Assembly (NCBI RefSeq): GCF_000092245.1
Contig: NC_014166.1
Location: 2,852,001-2,916,000 of the forward strand
DNA length: 64,000 bases
Direction: 5' to 3'
Source of the DNA: Arcobacter nitrofigilis DSM 7299
GTDB lineage: Bacteria; Campylobacterota; Campylobacteria; Campylobacterales; Arcobacteraceae
The notes under the pieces were generated by a model. The model was not told where the DNA came from. It saw only the letters and a list, made by a program, of their open reading frames with translations, and searched no databases. This document shows positions 56,147 through 64,000 of the stretch, piece by piece. Position numbers and translations under genes: made by a program. Position 1 is the stretch's first letter, and each line of letters starts with the position of its first letter.

Positions 56147-56169
56147 ATCTGTATAATTAGTATACAATT
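56147..56169. promoter_or_regulatory. Dyad site 2 (TGTATA-N5-TATACA) in the divergent amt/56233 region
   Basis: TGTATA (56150-56155), spacer ATTAG, TATACA (56161-56166); outer bases match the other sites at 7 of 9 arm positions on one side. It is centred between two divergent -10 boxes. Probably the same operator as sites 1 and 3. Confidence 0.7.
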
Positions 56170-56198
56170 ATGTTTTTTTTTACATTTCATTATAATGC

Positions 56199-56204
56199 TA
56201 TAAT
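56199..56204 (+). promoter_or_regulatory. Predicted extended -10 element upstream of 56233
   Basis: TATAAT in TGCTATAATC (TGn extension), 29 bases before the ATG. Its centre is about 43.5 bases from the centre of dyad site 2, the same distance as the amt -10 on the other side. Confidence 0.6.
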
Positions 56205-56232
56205 CAAAATAACTTAAATAAGGAAAATACAG

Positions 56233-57096
56233 ATGGAAGAATTTTTAACTATATATGACGTAAACAAAGATAAAATCGAAGATTTTATCTTAAACAGTAT
56301 CCATAACTTAGGAAATATAAAAGATTATCAAAAAAGTAACTATGCAAATTTATTTTCTATTTTTCCTTCATTGGAATTGGTTTATACAGTAAATAAAGAC
56401 ACAAAAATACAAAATTCTCCAAACTATTATAAAAAGAGAATAGATAAAAGTGCCAACAATGAAAGTCGCACTTATATCTTAGATAAACTGCATTTCAAAG
56501 ATAAAAACACAGCTTTCTCTTCACCATATATAAGTAGTGCTACAAGAAGTAATTGTATAACTCTTACCATAAAAGAAGAAGATATAATTATTTTTTTAGA
56601 TTTTAAAATAGAGACTTTACTTGAAAGATTAGAATTAATAGAATTAAATAAACCTTTTCACACTCTAACAAAAATATTTTATGGTATGGCTGGATTTTCC
56701 TTAGCATTACTTGCTTTATTTCTTATAATTTATTCACTTGGTTCTTTTTTGACAAGCATGGTTTTACATGGAGATTTTACACTTGATGCAATTTTTAAAC
56801 CAATAATTGCATTAACACTTGGAATAGCAATATTTGATTTGGCTAAAACCATCTTAGAACAAGAAGTATATTTTAAATCTTATTCAAGAAATTCTAAAGT
56901 TGATACTAAAATGGTGACTAAATTCTTAATTACCATTATAATAGCCCTATCAATTGAAGGTTTAATGGTAGTTTTTAAAATAGCAATAGAAAATTACACT
57001 CAAATGATAAATGCCCTTTACTTAATATCTGGTATATCTTTTATAATTATTGCCTTATCAATTTTTATTTATTTAACTTCAAAAAAATATAAATAA
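56233..57096 (+). CDS. Membrane protein with N-terminal PDC/Cache-like domain and four helices
   Basis: A 287-residue protein. The N-terminal ~140 residues have a PDC/Cache-like arrangement (KDYQKSNYANLFSIFPSLELVYTVNKD, then SSPYISSATRSNCITLT) but no N-terminal membrane helix, which is odd for a Cache sensor. Four hydrophobic helices follow at about 150-175, 188-206, 225-245 and 258-280. I cannot assign a function. It precedes the Fis-domain regulator and GlnD and faces amt across dyad site 2, so a link to nitrogen sensing is possible. No catalytic domain is present. Confidence 0.75.
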   Translation: MEEFLTIYDVNKDKIEDFILNSIHNLGNIKDYQKSNYANLFSIFPSLELVYTVNKDTKIQNSPNYYKKRIDKSANNESRTYILDKLHFKDKNTAFSSPYISSATRSNCITLTIKEEDIIIFLDFKIETLLERLELIELNKPFHTLTKIFYGMAGFSLALLALFLIIYSLGSFLTSMVLHGDFTLDAIFKPIIALTLGIAIFDLAKTILEQEVYFKSYSRNSKVDTKMVTKFLITIIIALSIEGLMVVFKIAIENYTQMINALYLISGISFIIIALSIFIYLTSKKYK

Positions 57097-57117
57097 TTGT
57101 ATACTATCTATACAAAA
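57095..57117. promoter_or_regulatory. Dyad site 3 (TTGTATA-N5-TATACAA) just before the Fis-domain gene
   Basis: AATTGTATA, spacer CTATC, TATACAAAA. It lies 15 bases upstream of the ATG and directly before the ribosome site AGAGGA, and a -10-like TATACT lies inside it. Position suggests autoregulation by repression, or control of translation. Confidence 0.72.
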
Positions 57118-57131
57118 TTAAGAGGATAATT

Positions 57132-57881
57132 ATGCAAGAATTCATAGCTTTTTCAGAGATATCTAGAGAAATAAAAAACTCAGCGGAACTTCTTAAGTCC
57201 CTAGATATAAATGCGTTAATAACTGGACAAAAAGGTGTCGGGAAAAAAAGTTTAGCAAAATATATCACACAAGATTCAAACATCTATAGTGCAAAAGCTT
57301 TACAAGAGGATATAAATGATAATGTAATTTCTATTTCTAACTGTACAGTAATAATTGAAAATATTGATGAAATTACAAATATTGATTTATTTATAAACTG
57401 GGTTGAAAATAACTCTATAAAGGTTATTGCCACATCAAAAAAAGATGAGTTAAATGAAAAACTCTCAGATATATTTTCAATAACAATAAATATTCCACCT
57501 TTAGATACAAGAAAAGAGGATATAAAACCATTAGCAAATAAATTTGCTAAAGAAGCAGGTGAGATTTTAGGGATAGAAGAAAAACCTTCTAAACTAATAG
57601 TAAATACCCATGAAAATGCCTACAGTTTAAGAAAATCAATATTTTTCTCTTATCTTTTTGAATCAATTGGTGAAAATGAGATTATGATGCTTTTAGAAAA
57701 CTATATCCTTGATAATATGGATGGAGAAAATGGATATAGGGATTTTGTGTATTTATTTGAAGCACCACTTCTTCGTGCCTCACAAAAGAAATATAAATCT
57801 CAAGTTCAAATGGCAAAAAATCTAGGATTAAATAGAATAACCCTAAGAAAAAAACTAGAGATGCATAAAGAATTAATATGA
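57132..57881 (+). CDS. Degenerate NtrC-like regulator with Fis-type HTH
   Basis: A 249-residue protein with the outline of a sigma-54 activator, but reduced. Walker A GQKGVGKK at 32-39, a weak Walker B (TVIIENIDE, 72-80) and the PPLDTRKEDI segment (122-131, cf. PPLRxRxEDI) are recognisable. The GAFTGA loop needed to contact sigma-54 is absent and there is no receiver domain. The C-terminus (about 205-249, QVQMAKNLGLNRITLRKKLE) is a Fis-type HTH. It overlaps glnD by 4 bases and is preceded by dyad site 3. A transcription regulator of nitrogen genes is likely (inference). Confidence 0.78.
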   Translation: MQEFIAFSEISREIKNSAELLKSLDINALITGQKGVGKKSLAKYITQDSNIYSAKALQEDINDNVISISNCTVIIENIDEITNIDLFINWVENNSIKVIATSKKDELNEKLSDIFSITINIPPLDTRKEDIKPLANKFAKEAGEILGIEEKPSKLIVNTHENAYSLRKSIFFSYLFESIGENEIMMLLENYILDNMDGENGYRDFVYLFEAPLLRASQKKYKSQVQMAKNLGLNRITLRKKLEMHKELI

Positions 57882-60412
57882 TAAATGAGATGAATCTAGA
57901 AGTTGAAGAACTTATAGAAAAAAATGCCAGTGACTTTCAAATATCAAAAGTATTTAAAAAATATATCCAAGAGTATGTAAACTCTATTGATACAAGTATA
58001 GATACAAATGGTGGGAAAGATTTTTTTGTACAACACACAAAAGTCACTGATAAGTTTTTAATCTCACTTTACAAATATATTCTTAGAAAAAATTTTGGTT
58101 CATACCAACCAATGAGTACTTCTATTCCTATTTCTATCATTGCTTTAGGCTCTTACGGAAGAGAACAACTTTGTATTTACTCTGATATAGATTTATTACT
58201 ATTATATGAAGATGTTAAGGGCTATAATATCAAAGATATAATTCAAGAATTTATCACCCTAGCTTGGGACTGTGGATTAAAACTAGGATCTAGAGTTCAT
58301 GAGCTTAATGATGTAGCAGAATCTGTTAAAGAAGATATTACAATCAAAACTGCAATCATAGAATCAAGATTGATTTATGGATCAAAATATTTATGGTTTG
58401 GTTATGAAAATGTCTTAAGTAGAATAAGAAAAACAGACCAACTTCAATTTATCTTAGAAAAAAAACAAGAGCATATGGATAGACTTCTAAAATATCCTTT
58501 AAAGATGGAACCAAACATAAAAGATGGTTATGGAGGTATGAGAGAAGCAAATATGGTCTTTTGGATTGCAAATATAGTTTTTGGAGTTACAAGACTAAGA
58601 CATCTCATGGATAAAGAGTTTACAGAAGAAGAGTACAAAAAATATAGAATATCTTTAGAGTATATTTTTCAAGTGAGAAATCACTTACATAATATTGCAA
58701 AGAAGAAACTTGATACTGTAAACTTTGATATCTTACCAGAATTAAGTACTAAACTTGGATTTAAACATACTCCAAGAAAAACTAAAGAGACTCAAGCTAT
58801 GAATAAAATTTTTGAGTCTTTACATAATATTCACTTTTTTACAAATATTTTAACTAAAAAATTCACAAGAGCTTTAGAGTTTAAAAATCAAAATTATGAT
58901 TTAGTTAGAGAGAATAGATTTAAAAAGAATCTTTTTATCTATGAAGGGAAAATATATACTTCTTATTTCAATAAACCAAAAACTCTAACTGCATTTTTAA
59001 AAGAACTTATATCTTTACCAATAAGTGTAGAAAGATTTGATCAATCATATGTTTATTATGCTAGTAAAACTATCTTGCCACAAAAGCAGACAAAAGAGCA
59101 TAAACTATTATTAAGAAGACTTCTTTTTAAAGAGTCTTTATATCCAATAATAAAACTTCTTTACAATGCAAGAATATTTGAATCAATATTCCCCATCACT
59201 AAAAAAATAATAAATCAACCACAATTTGATGGATACCATGAACTTCCTGTTGATGTACATTCTATAAAAACATTAAAACATCTAAGTGATATAAAAGATG
59301 AATTTGTTAAAGAGTTGTATGATAGCTTTGATAAAACAGAACAATCAATAGTAAAAATTGCAACATTTTTTCATGACGTAGGAAAAGGTAGAATTACTGA
59401 TCATCATATTGCAGGAGAAAAACTATTTAGAAATATGGCAAATGGGCTTAGTTTTAAAGCAGAACACACTCAAGTTATAGCAAAACTAATAAGATATCAC
59501 AATATGATGAGTAAAGTTGCTACAAGTGAAGATATATACTCTGAGAAGGTTATTAGAAATTTTTCAGGATTAGTTCAAAACAAAAAATTCCTAGATATGT
59601 TATTTGTTTTAACTTATGGGGATATTTCTGCTGTTGGTAAAAATATCTACAAAAGTTCAACTTCAACACTATTAAAAGAGTTATATCACCAAACTTTATA
59701 TGCCTTTGAAAATACTACCTTACTAACTGAGAGTTCAAGAAGAATTGCAAAAATAAATAGTATCAAAAAACTAAAACAATATAATGATTTACCTCCAATA
59801 CTAAAGAAAAAAATAACATATATTGCCTCAAATCAAATCTTCTTACAGCTTAAAGCTGCTGATATTTTAGACTTAGTACTTAAAGCAAAAGAAGTGGAAA
59901 CTTATACTTATAAGATATTAAATGACAAAGCCCTAACAATAAGAATAATAAGAAAGATTCCTTTAAACTTGGGTTATTTACTTGGTAAATTGGAATTTTT
60001 AGATATTTCGGTTATGAATATTTTTAAACTTTTTGATGATAAAAAATGTTTCGAAATTCAATTTACAGAAAAAGTCGAAGATGGTGATTTATTACATATA
60101 GAAGAGATTATTAATGCCTCTTTTGATATGAGTAAAAGACTAAATCTAAAACAACCTGTTATTCTAAAAAATGAGGTTGAAGTAAATTGTAATCATACTT
60201 CATATTTAGCAAGTATGAGAATAAATGCTATAAATCAAAAAGGTTTATTAGCATACATTACAAAAATCTTTGATGACTTTGGTGTAGAAATAGAGAGTGC
60301 AAAACTATCATTAAACAAAAAAAGAGTAAGAGATCTATTTTTAATTGAAAAGAATGGTAATTTTAGTGTTAATTCTGAGAAAATTGTAGAAATGATTTGT
60401 AGTAACGACTAA
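57878..60412 (+). CDS. glnD: [Protein-PII] uridylyltransferase/uridylyl-removing enzyme
   Basis: Uridylylates PII on the T-loop Tyr under nitrogen limitation and removes it when nitrogen is rich. The 844-residue protein has the nucleotidyltransferase motif GSYGREQLCIYSDIDLL (residues 91-106, Asp103/Asp105), the GlnD-specific helical middle, an HD domain (FFHDVGKGRITDHHIAGEK near residue 495) for removal, and ACT domain(s) at the C-terminus (from about 775). It starts within the Fis-domain gene (ATGA overlap). Two PII targets with Tyr51 are encoded a few kilobases away. Confidence 0.96.
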   Translation: MINEMNLEVEELIEKNASDFQISKVFKKYIQEYVNSIDTSIDTNGGKDFFVQHTKVTDKFLISLYKYILRKNFGSYQPMSTSIPISIIALGSYGREQLCIYSDIDLLLLYEDVKGYNIKDIIQEFITLAWDCGLKLGSRVHELNDVAESVKEDITIKTAIIESRLIYGSKYLWFGYENVLSRIRKTDQLQFILEKKQEHMDRLLKYPLKMEPNIKDGYGGMREANMVFWIANIVFGVTRLRHLMDKEFTEEEYKKYRISLEYIFQVRNHLHNIAKKKLDTVNFDILPELSTKLGFKHTPRKTKETQAMNKIFESLHNIHFFTNILTKKFTRALEFKNQNYDLVRENRFKKNLFIYEGKIYTSYFNKPKTLTAFLKELISLPISVERFDQSYVYYASKTILPQKQTKEHKLLLRRLLFKESLYPIIKLLYNARIFESIFPITKKIINQPQFDGYHELPVDVHSIKTLKHLSDIKDEFVKELYDSFDKTEQSIVKIATFFHDVGKGRITDHHIAGEKLFRNMANGLSFKAEHTQVIAKLIRYHNMMSKVATSEDIYSEKVIRNFSGLVQNKKFLDMLFVLTYGDISAVGKNIYKSSTSTLLKELYHQTLYAFENTTLLTESSRRIAKINSIKKLKQYNDLPPILKKKITYIASNQIFLQLKAADILDLVLKAKEVETYTYKILNDKALTIRIIRKIPLNLGYLLGKLEFLDISVMNIFKLFDDKKCFEIQFTEKVEDGDLLHIEEIINASFDMSKRLNLKQPVILKNEVEVNCNHTSYLASMRINAINQKGLLAYITKIFDDFGVEIESAKLSLNKKRVRDLFLIEKNGNFSVNSEKIVEMICSND

Positions 60413-60419
60413 AAGTCGT
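60405..60419. terminator. Hairpin over the glnD stop codon
   Basis: ACGACT-AAA-AGTCGT, 6-bp arms, including the glnD TAA and ending 5 bases before the stop of the convergent dsbD. There is no clear T-run, so terminator activity is uncertain. Confidence 0.45.
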
Positions 60420-60423
60420 ACTA

Positions 60424-62166
60424 CTAAAAATGTTTATTAAGTATTTCTAAAAACTCTTTTGAATTTTTATATCCAACTATTTTTGATGCATTTATCTCAT
60501 TATTATCTTTATCCCAAAAGATTATTCCAGGAGGTCCAATAATGCTAAACTTCTTTTGTAACTCTTTATCATCTTGGTTATTATCTGTCACATCAGCTTG
60601 AAGAAGAGTAAAACCTTTTAGCTTTTGTATAACTTGTGCATCTTTAAAAGTAGTCGCTTCAAACTCTTTACAAGCCACACACCAATCAGCATAAAAATCC
60701 AACATAACTGGTTTATCTGATTTTTTTATTTCAGCTTCTAACTCTTGCAGATTTTTAATTCTTTTAAATGTAATTCCTGCTTGACTTGCAGAAACAACTT
60801 TACTTGAAGTAAATTTTTCTAAAGGATTTAACACATTTGTTGCTCCACTTACAGCACCAACAAAAGTCAAAACTCCATATATCAAAATAACTAAAGTAAT
60901 AAGTTTCATTAAAATATGTTCATATAGTTTTAAATAAAGCGCTGTTCCTAAAAACAGTAGTGCCCATAAATACATAACAATAATTGGTTCAAGTACTCTA
61001 TCTAACATCCAAATAGCAATAGCTAACATTACAATTCCAAAGATTCTTGTAATATTTTCCATCCAGCCACCAGGTTTTGGCATAAATCTACCAGCCCCAA
61101 GTCCAATTAAAAGTAATGGCACTCCCATTCCAAGGCTTAGTACAAATAAAGCAGCACCACCTAAAACGGCATTTCCAGTTTGTCCAATATAAACTAAAGC
61201 ACCTGCAAGTGGAGGAGCAACACAAGGTCCTACAATAAGAGCTGATAAAAATCCCATTATTGCTATCCCAAAGACTCCTTGTTTTTCTTTTCCTTCAGTT
61301 GTTTTATTTATTTTATTTTGAATACTTTGTGGTAATTCTAATTTAAAATACCCAAACATTGAAAAAGCTAAAGCTATAAAAATAGCTGCAAATGCACTTA
61401 ATACATAAGGATTTTGGAGAGCCACTTGTAAGTTTGCTCCAAAAAGTCCTGCAATTATTCCAGCAATTGTATATGCAAAAGACATAGAAATCACATAAAC
61501 TAAAGATAAAAAGAAACCTCTTTTTGTAGTTAATTGTTCATTTTGCCCAGCTTTTACAATAATAGAAGATAAAATAGGAATCATAGGGAAAACACAAGGC
61601 GTTAAAGATAATAAAAGTCCAAATCCAAAAAATGTAAGCAAAATAATAAAGGAATTACCATCTTTTAAACTATTTGCAATGGTATCTGTTTCATTTAAAT
61701 CATTACTACTTTTGGTAGAACTAGTTGAACTAGTAGTACTTTGAGCTACAAAATCATCTGGTATTTTCACGAGAGTTGTTTTACTCATAGGAGCATAACA
61801 AAGTCCAGCTTTTGAGCAACCTTGAAAGTTTAATTCAATCTCATACTCTTTTGCATCAACTTTAGATTTTAATAGTGAAAATGGAACATCAATATTTAAA
61901 TTATGTAAGTAAATTATATACTCTTCATAAGGTATTGGTTTTGGTAAAACTAATTCTTTTGTTATATCAATTTCTTGAGGTTTTTTAATTTTAACACTTA
62001 CTTTATTGGCATATAAATATATCTCTTTACCTAAATCAAGATTTATATTTAAACTGTTATTTCTAGTTTCAAAACTCTCTTTAAATGCTTCACTAGGAGA
62101 TAAAAAAGCCTCTTGAGCAGCAAAAAGGTAAATAAAACTAAAAAGTAAAAAAACTAGTTTTTTCAT
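60424..62166 (-). CDS. dsbD: Thiol:disulfide interchange protein DsbD
   Basis: Carries electrons from cytoplasmic thioredoxin to periplasmic thiol proteins. The 580-residue protein has a signal peptide, an N-terminal DsbD-alpha immunoglobulin-like domain with CSKAGLCYAPM, an eight-helix membrane domain with the two essential Cys contexts TPCVFPMIPIL and GPCVAPPLAGA, and a C-terminal thioredoxin-like domain with YADWCVACKEFE. It lies 11 bases after the periplasmic thioredoxin gene, its likely substrate. Confidence 0.96.
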   Translation of the reverse strand: MKKLVFLLFSFIYLFAAQEAFLSPSEAFKESFETRNNSLNINLDLGKEIYLYANKVSVKIKKPQEIDITKELVLPKPIPYEEYIIYLHNLNIDVPFSLLKSKVDAKEYEIELNFQGCSKAGLCYAPMSKTTLVKIPDDFVAQSTTSSTSSTKSSNDLNETDTIANSLKDGNSFIILLTFFGFGLLLSLTPCVFPMIPILSSIIVKAGQNEQLTTKRGFFLSLVYVISMSFAYTIAGIIAGLFGANLQVALQNPYVLSAFAAIFIALAFSMFGYFKLELPQSIQNKINKTTEGKEKQGVFGIAIMGFLSALIVGPCVAPPLAGALVYIGQTGNAVLGGAALFVLSLGMGVPLLLIGLGAGRFMPKPGGWMENITRIFGIVMLAIAIWMLDRVLEPIIVMYLWALLFLGTALYLKLYEHILMKLITLVILIYGVLTFVGAVSGATNVLNPLEKFTSSKVVSASQAGITFKRIKNLQELEAEIKKSDKPVMLDFYADWCVACKEFEATTFKDAQVIQKLKGFTLLQADVTDNNQDDKELQKKFSIIGPPGIIFWDKDNNEINASKIVGYKNSKEFLEILNKHF

Positions 62167-62177
62167 CTAATATCCTA

Positions 62178-62543
62178 TTATTTTAATAAATATTTATTAA
62201 CATTACTATTTATATCACTAACACTTTGTATACCAACGATAGATTTTACTATCTTACCATTTTTGATATATAAAACAGTAGGAATACTTTCAACTCCATA
62301 TTTAGTTACAAGTTCTCTTTGTGCATCAATATCTACTTTATAAATAGTTACTTCATCTGGTTTAGTATCAGCATATTCATTTATATTTTTACCAACAATT
62401 TTACAAGGTGGACACCATGAAGCATAAAAATCCACAATAACATTTTTATCTTTTATTTTTTCTGCCATATTATCTACTGTTAAATGTTCAAATGCAAATA
62501 AACTAGTAACAAATAGAGATAATACAATTATAAATTTTTTCAT
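62178..62543 (-). CDS. Periplasmic thioredoxin-like protein
   Basis: A 121-residue thioredoxin-fold protein. Signal peptide MKKFIIVLSLFVTSLFAF, then the active site YASWCPPCK near residue 47 and the cis-Pro segment ESIPTVLYIKNGK. WCPPC is a reducing-type site, so it may keep periplasmic cysteines reduced or act in cytochrome c maturation. It is upstream of dsbD, which would supply electrons. Confidence 0.92.
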   Translation of the reverse strand: MKKFIIVLSLFVTSLFAFEHLTVDNMAEKIKDKNVIVDFYASWCPPCKIVGKNINEYADTKPDEVTIYKVDIDAQRELVTKYGVESIPTVLYIKNGKIVKSIVGIQSVSDINSNVNKYLLK

Positions 62544-62668
62544 ATCAATTCCTTTTGTGCAATTATAGTAAAAAAGTGTGTAAATATTGTTTAGTCAATT
62601 AACTTTTATATAATACTTTATTATAAGAATTCTTTATGTAAGATTGAAAAAAATTATTAGGATTTATA

Positions 62669-63025
62669 ATGAATAACATTTTAAAAAATGTCCATCCACA
62701 AGACATAGAACCTTTCATAGATGAAAATACACCAATCATAGATATTAGAAGAGAAGATGAATTTATAGCAACTGGAATAATAAAAGGTGCACATAAATTA
62801 ACTTTTTTTAATGAATATGGACAACATGATTTAGAAAAATGGCTAAAAGAGTTTAAAGAAATTGTAAAAGACAAAAAAGATAAGTTTATTTTAGTTTGTG
62901 CCCATGCAAATAGAACAAAAACTGTAGGTGATTTTTTAGCAAATAAATTATCTTATGAAAATGCTTACCACTTAGAAGGTGGAATGGCCTTGTGGTTATC
63001 ACAAGGTAAAGAAGTAGTTTTTTAA
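62669..63025 (+). CDS. Rhodanese-like sulfurtransferase
   Basis: A 118-residue single-domain rhodanese. PIIDIRREDEFIATGIIKGAHKL is the family opening (CH2A motif type) and VCAHANRTKTVGDFL contains the active-site Cys in the loop CAHANRT. HLEGGMALWLSQGKEV ends the fold. No signal peptide, so cytoplasmic. A terminator follows. The physiological substrate is unknown. Confidence 0.92.
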   Translation: MNNILKNVHPQDIEPFIDENTPIIDIRREDEFIATGIIKGAHKLTFFNEYGQHDLEKWLKEFKEIVKDKKDKFILVCAHANRTKTVGDFLANKLSYENAYHLEGGMALWLSQGKEVVF

Positions 63026-63050
63026 AAGAAGCCAAGAATTTTGGCTCTTT
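63024..63050. terminator. Terminator after the rhodanese gene
   Basis: AGCCAA (63030-63035) with TTGGCT (63041-63046), 5-base loop, A-run before and CTTTTATT after. It lies between convergent stops at 63025 and 63053. Confidence 0.75.
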
Positions 63051-63052
63051 TA

Positions 63053-63268
63053 TTATTTTTTAGCTTTTTGTAAAACTTCGATTACTTCTTCTAAGTTTGC
63101 ATAAGGAATATGAGATTTCCACTCAACATTTTCACCATTTAGTGAAATACCAATACTAACAACATCATCAGTACCTTTTCCATAAGGCTCAGTAATATTA
63201 GAAATAAATATCTTACCTTTTTTTGTTCCTGCCAATTGAATTTCAGCCAATTCTGTAGTTGTAGACAT
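63053..63268 (-). CDS. Hypothetical 71-residue protein
   Basis: A small soluble protein beginning MSTTTELAEIQLAGTKKGKIFISNIT, with alternating beta strands and a C-terminal helix (YANLEEVIEVLQKAKK). No motif or family that I recognise. It has an ATG start with a ribosome site (AAAGGAAAAG) upstream, and shares a terminator region with the rhodanese gene. It lies downstream of psd on the same strand but 82 bases apart. Confidence 0.75.
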   Translation of the reverse strand: MSTTTELAEIQLAGTKKGKIFISNITEPYGKGTDDVVSIGISLNGENVEWKSHIPYANLEEVIEVLQKAKK

Positions 63269-63350
63269 ATCTTTTCCTTTTGTTTGATTTATAACATTTT
63301 ACAAAAATAAACTTTTAGAATGTTAAACTTAGTTATTATAACTTAGTTTT

Positions 63351-64000
63351 TTATTTTTTACTAATACTAGACCCAAATAAGATTTTTTGATTTGTTAGGT
63401 TTTTTAGTTTGATACTACCTTTTTCCCAAATCATTACTACTGTTGAGCCCATTTTAAAGTAACCTAAACATTCACCTTTTTTAATATTTAAATCTTCATA
63501 TTCATAAACTTTTATCTCTTTTGCATCAACATTAGTTTCAACAGCACTTTCAAATTCAAATACCATTTGCCCTACATTTAAAGCCCCAACAAATACCATA
63601 TAAAAAAGTTTTTTGTTTTTATCAATACACTCTAAAATAACTCTTTCATTTTGACAAAACAGATCAATCTCTTTATTTAGATACTTTAAATTTACTGGAT
63701 ATAATTTACCAGGTACGTGAATAAGTTTACTTACATTAAAATCACATGGAGCATGATATCTGTGATAATCTTTTGGTGAAAGATAAAAGTTCATAAAACT
63801 TCCATCAATAACTTTTTCTAAATTATCTTTTTTTACATGATATGTTAATAACTCTTCAACATTATATTCCATACCTTTTATTTGTAATAAAGTATCTTTT
63901 TTCAAAGCCCCACACTCTGTTATTAAAGAATCAGTTGGTGAAATAATCAAATCATCATCCAACTCTATTTCCCTTTGAATTGCTAGTTCTCTTGTGAATA
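63351..64000 (-). CDS. psd: Phosphatidylserine decarboxylase (partial, 5' end beyond window)
   Basis: Makes phosphatidylethanolamine. At least 216 residues are visible; the frame is open to the window edge (…TRELAIQREIELDDDLIISPTDSLI), so the N-terminus is missing. YHRYHAPCDFNVSKLIHVPGKLYPVN is the core, and the self-cleavage motif reads MGST (E. coli LGST), which gives the pyruvoyl group after Ser, in FKMGSTVVMIW. The rest matches the type I bacterial enzyme. A TTG at 63962 is internal and not the start. Confidence 0.94.
   Translation of the reverse strand, partial: FTRELAIQREIELDDDLIISPTDSLITECGALKKDTLLQIKGMEYNVEELLTYHVKKDNLEKVIDGSFMNFYLSPKDYHRYHAPCDFNVSKLIHVPGKLYPVNLKYLNKEIDLFCQNERVILECIDKNKKLFYMVFVGALNVGQMVFEFESAVETNVDAKEIKVYEYEDLNIKKGECLGYFKMGSTVVMIWEKGSIKLKNLTNQKILFGSSISKK

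Overview
The window is AT-rich chromosomal DNA of a Campylobacterota (epsilonproteobacterial) bacterium, most likely a marine or free-living member of the Arcobacter group. The evidence is gene content and gene form: an HP0268-type small protein next to miaB, a C-terminally short NusA, a short RNase R, class II DAHP synthase, the HQWRQPL-type histidine-kinase H-box, promoters of the TTTAGATATAAT type, and paired amt/PII genes beside a Fis-type regulator and GlnD. I see no phage, insertion sequence, CRISPR array, rRNA or tRNA, and gene density is high on both strands. No gap reaches 300 bases.

Layout. 1-5.6 kb: miaB (cut by the window edge) and an HP0268-like gene, nusA-cysS, an EF-hand protein, then rpsF-ssb-rpsR with a strong terminator. 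5.7-10.9 kb: holA, rnr, ilvC and a divergent polysaccharide deacetylase. 10.9-15.2 kb: a small lipoprotein, a chemoreceptor, and an amino-acid ABC binding protein plus permease whose permease seems to begin at a non-standard ATT codon. 15.2-21.7 kb: dprA, nhaA, murC, a hypothetical, a DapC-like aminotransferase and a COG3400/TrkA_C protein. 21.7-25.5 kb: a three-gene unit of TolC-like protein, sensor kinase and PhnD-like binding protein. 25.6-32.6 kb: housekeeping genes (tgt, gatC, an ArsC-like gene, class II DAHP synthase, tal, serB, ruvX) and two hypotheticals. 32.6-38.2 kb: a structured intergenic segment, a zinc-ribbon membrane protein, three lipoproteins (LpoB-like, YcfL-like, COG3014), acpS, an orphan DppB-type permease, panC and a small membrane protein. 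38.3-40.6 kb: rimO-tilS.

40.6-51.6 kb is a flagellar block. A long leftward unit carries an acidic unknown gene, fliQ, a fliJ-like gene, a MotE-like gene, fliL, an unknown gene, flgH, flgK, fliD, fliS and a small unknown gene; flgI-fliM run the other way. FlgK is unusually long because it carries two tandem Ig-like repeats of a kind seen in large adhesins.

51.6-60.4 kb is a nitrogen-control island: pyrC, PII, Amt, PII, Amt on the minus strand, facing a membrane protein, a degenerate NtrC-like Fis-domain protein and GlnD. Three near-identical dyads (TTGTATA-N5-TATACAA) lie upstream of the two amt genes and of the Fis-type gene and occur, as far as I could see by eye, nowhere else in the window. 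I propose that they are operators of an undescribed nitrogen regulon, possibly bound by the Fis-domain protein itself. 60.4-64 kb: dsbD, a periplasmic thioredoxin, a rhodanese, a small unknown and psd (cut by the window edge).
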